Source: JALHNI01 sp031367405 (GTDB lineage Bacteria > Acidobacteriota > Terriglobia > Bryobacterales > Bryobacteraceae). Taken from it: DNA of 7,060 bases. This document shows, in pieces, positions 5,767-7,060 of the stretch (its first letter is position 1; each line of letters opens with the position of its first letter). The stretch covers positions 1 through 7,060 of the forward strand of contig JANLPT010000308.1 of the NCBI GenBank assembly GCA_031367405.1. Reading direction: 5' to 3'. The notes below the pieces were generated by a model that was not told where the DNA came from, made no database searches, and was given only the letters and a program-made list of their open reading frames with translations. A program made the position numbers and the translations under genes.

Positions 5767-6722
5767 TGATTCAGGTCGATCCCCGGGCTTCCGGTGTTAC
5801 ACTCGAAGCGGTACAACAGACGGTGCAACGCACTTACACCCGCCCCCAAGTAATTCGCCTGCTCAGTTTGGACGAACGGCGATTACGGACGTGGGAACGG
5901 TTAAAGTTATTCCCCACGCTCGAGACTTACAGCTACCACGATCTGCTGGCGCTCCGGTCGCTGCGCAAGTTAGCCGAACAGGGCATTCGGGCCGACCAGT
6001 TGCAGCGCACCTTCAAGTCGATTCGCGAGCGCATGCGCGAAGTGAAGAATCCGCTCACTGAGCTGAAGCTCTTCCTCGACGGCAAGCGGGTCAGCGTCCA
6101 GGCCGAGGGGTACCGGCTCGATCCGCGCACCGGGCAGCTGCTCTTCAATTTTGAGACGCACGCGGTGACCACTTTGCCGGCGGCGCATGTGGCGGCGGCG
6201 GAAGAGAGTGAGAAGCGCCGGCTGCGTGCCGAGGCCGAAACGCTCTTTCACCGCGCTCTGGAGGCCGAACAGGCTCATGCGCCCGTGCGCGAAATCATGA
6301 GCGTCTATGAGGCGGCCCTGCGCTGCAATCCGGCGATGGCACCGGCGCTGGTTAACATCGGGACGCTTTATTTCAATGCCCGCTGCCATCGCGACGCCGA
6401 ACGCTACTACGCCCGCGCCGTCGAAGCCGACCCCAACTATCCGCTCGCCCATTTTAATCTGGCGAACCTGTTCGATGATCGCGGCGACCGGGTGGGGGCA
6501 TTGAAGCACTATTTGCGGGCGCTGGAATTGAATGCCAGCTACGCGGACGCTCACTACAACATTGCCTTGCTCTACCAGGGCTCCGGGGACCGGCTGCGCG
6601 CCCTGCGGCATTGGAAGACCTACCTACGGCTGGATCCAGGCTCGTCGTGGGCGCAGGTGGCCAAACGAGAGTTGCGGAAGCTGCGCGACGCCACGATCAT
6701 TACGGGGTCGCGGCGGGCTTAA
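5766..6722 (+). CDS. MerR-like helix-turn-helix protein with TPR repeats
   Basis: A 318-residue, apparently cytoplasmic protein. Seen: residues 24-92 (YTRPQVIRLLSLDERRLRTWERLKLF...YSYHDLLALRSLRKLAEQGI...) have the winged-helix pattern of MerR-family regulators, including the wing and the arginine-rich helix. A linker around 95-140 contains short beta-like segments (KVSVQAEGYRLDP-type). About four TPR-like helix pairs follow, at roughly 158-191, 192-225, 226-259 and 260-293, with typical ANPNY/AHFNLAN and ALKHYLRALELN patterns. Family knowledge: MerR domains bind DNA, and TPRs bind other proteins. The combination suggests a regulator controlled by a partner rather than by a small ligand; that is inference. 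ATG 5766 shares one base with the rhomboid TAA (5764-5766, TAATG), which indicates translational coupling. An in-frame ATG at 5676 lies inside the protease gene and adds no domain, so it was not used. Target genes are unknown. Confidence 0.82.
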   Translation: MIQVDPRASGVTLEAVQQTVQRTYTRPQVIRLLSLDERRLRTWERLKLFPTLETYSYHDLLALRSLRKLAEQGIRADQLQRTFKSIRERMREVKNPLTELKLFLDGKRVSVQAEGYRLDPRTGQLLFNFETHAVTTLPAAHVAAAEESEKRRLRAEAETLFHRALEAEQAHAPVREIMSVYEAALRCNPAMAPALVNIGTLYFNARCHRDAERYYARAVEADPNYPLAHFNLANLFDDRGDRVGALKHYLRALELNASYADAHYNIALLYQGSGDRLRALRHWKTYLRLDPGSSWAQVAKRELRKLRDATIITGSRRA

Positions 6723-6749
6723 GCTAAGGGATTAAAGAAAAGAATTTAT

Positions 6750-7060
6750 ATGCCGATATTCTATCGTGGAGCAGGGATTGGGACGTATTGGCATCAGCAC
6801 GACGCGCGCAGGACGGGCTTTAAGGCCCACTATCCCGGTGCAGGACGGAGCTCGCAGGTGAGCCGGTTGGTGCAGCACATCGCGCGGGGCACGACGATTA
6901 GTCCTTTCGTTTCGCTGACGCGATCTTACGGAATTGCTTGCGGGTACGCCTGGTCGGGCGACGAATTGCCTACTTTTTCGCAACCCGGGTACGTCTATCA
7001 GATTGAAATTGAAGAGCAGGATGGCCACGCGACCAAACTGCTCGACCCGATCACCGCGAT
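6750..7060 (+). CDS. uncharacterised protein, N-terminal part, ADP-ribosyltransferase-like pattern (3' truncated)
   Basis: The frame is open from ATG 6750 to the right edge (103 full codons). I do not recognise a named family. Seen: MPIFYRGAG at the start, SPFVSLTRS at 51-59, then ACGYAW (63-68) and GYVYQIEIE (80-88). This order (an Arg in an early YRG strand, an S-x-F-V-S-x-T strand, an alpha helix containing A-x-x-YA, and a hydrophobic strand) resembles the R-S-E arrangement of ADP-ribosyltransferase-like folds, with R6 and S55 as candidate key residues. The glutamate that would complete the triad should lie past the window. The gap after the MerR/TPR stop is 27 AT-rich bases with no terminator, so it may belong to the same transcript. 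The Shine-Dalgarno is weak (AAAGAAAAG-like purine run). The coding reading is supported by codon pattern and absence of stops; the fold is tentative. Confidence 0.55.
   Translation, partial: MPIFYRGAGIGTYWHQHDARRTGFKAHYPGAGRSSQVSRLVQHIARGTTISPFVSLTRSYGIACGYAWSGDELPTFSQPGYVYQIEIEEQDGHATKLLDPITA

Noticed and set aside
5970..6611. 213-codon minus-strand open frame across the MerR/TPR gene
   Set aside because: Antisense shadow of the MerR/TPR coding sequence, with no domain signal.
6723..6749. Possible terminator between the MerR/TPR gene and the final ORF
   Set aside because: The spacer is AT-rich but has no inverted repeat followed by a T run.

Overview
The window looks like a chromosomal segment of an Acidobacteriota bacterium, most likely of the Solibacter/Bryobacter type. 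This is inferred from the gene families: a large TonB-dependent-receptor-like outer-membrane barrel, a secreted-looking Gfo/Idh/MocA oxidoreductase, a DUF4149-like membrane protein and an acidobacterial-looking microcompartment locus. GC content is high, genes are tightly packed, and several neighbours overlap. No rRNA, tRNA, CRISPR array, insertion sequence or other mobile element was seen, and no gene-free stretch exceeds 100 bases.

Layout from left to right. (1) The C-terminal 438 residues of an outer-membrane beta-barrel protein (plus strand, cut by the left edge). (2) A convergent Gfo/Idh/MocA-family oxidoreductase with a Tat-like N-terminus (minus strand); the two stop codons interlock. 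(3) A divergent small four-helix membrane protein (plus strand). (4) A five-gene minus-strand operon, read from 4855 down to 2889: class II aldolase, one hexameric shell protein (BMC-H) and three different pentameric vertex proteins (BMC-P). Its last gene overlaps the membrane-protein gene tail to tail by 99 bases. (5) A divergent plus-strand group: a zinc-ribbon rhomboid protease, a MerR-like/TPR protein whose start overlaps the protease stop, and a truncated ORF at the right edge resembling the front half of an ADP-ribosyltransferase-like domain.

The centrepiece is the microcompartment operon. It encodes the two basic shell tile types, and its only enzyme is an aldolase with a C-terminal linker and amphipathic helix that looks like an encapsulation peptide. 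In known aldolase-type microcompartments (the Planctomycetes/Verrucomicrobia PVM class for fucose/rhamnose breakdown) the aldolase cleaves a deoxy-sugar phosphate to dihydroxyacetone phosphate and lactaldehyde, and an aldehyde dehydrogenase inside the shell handles the aldehyde. No aldehyde dehydrogenase, phosphotransacylase, alcohol or lactate dehydrogenase, or trimeric BMC-T shell gene is present here, and both flanks of the operon are occupied by convergent or divergent genes. The locus is therefore either a satellite that works with enzymes encoded elsewhere or a reduced aldolase-only compartment.

The rhomboid and MerR/TPR genes are probably translationally coupled, suggesting a membrane-protease/regulator pair, but their targets cannot be read from the sequence.
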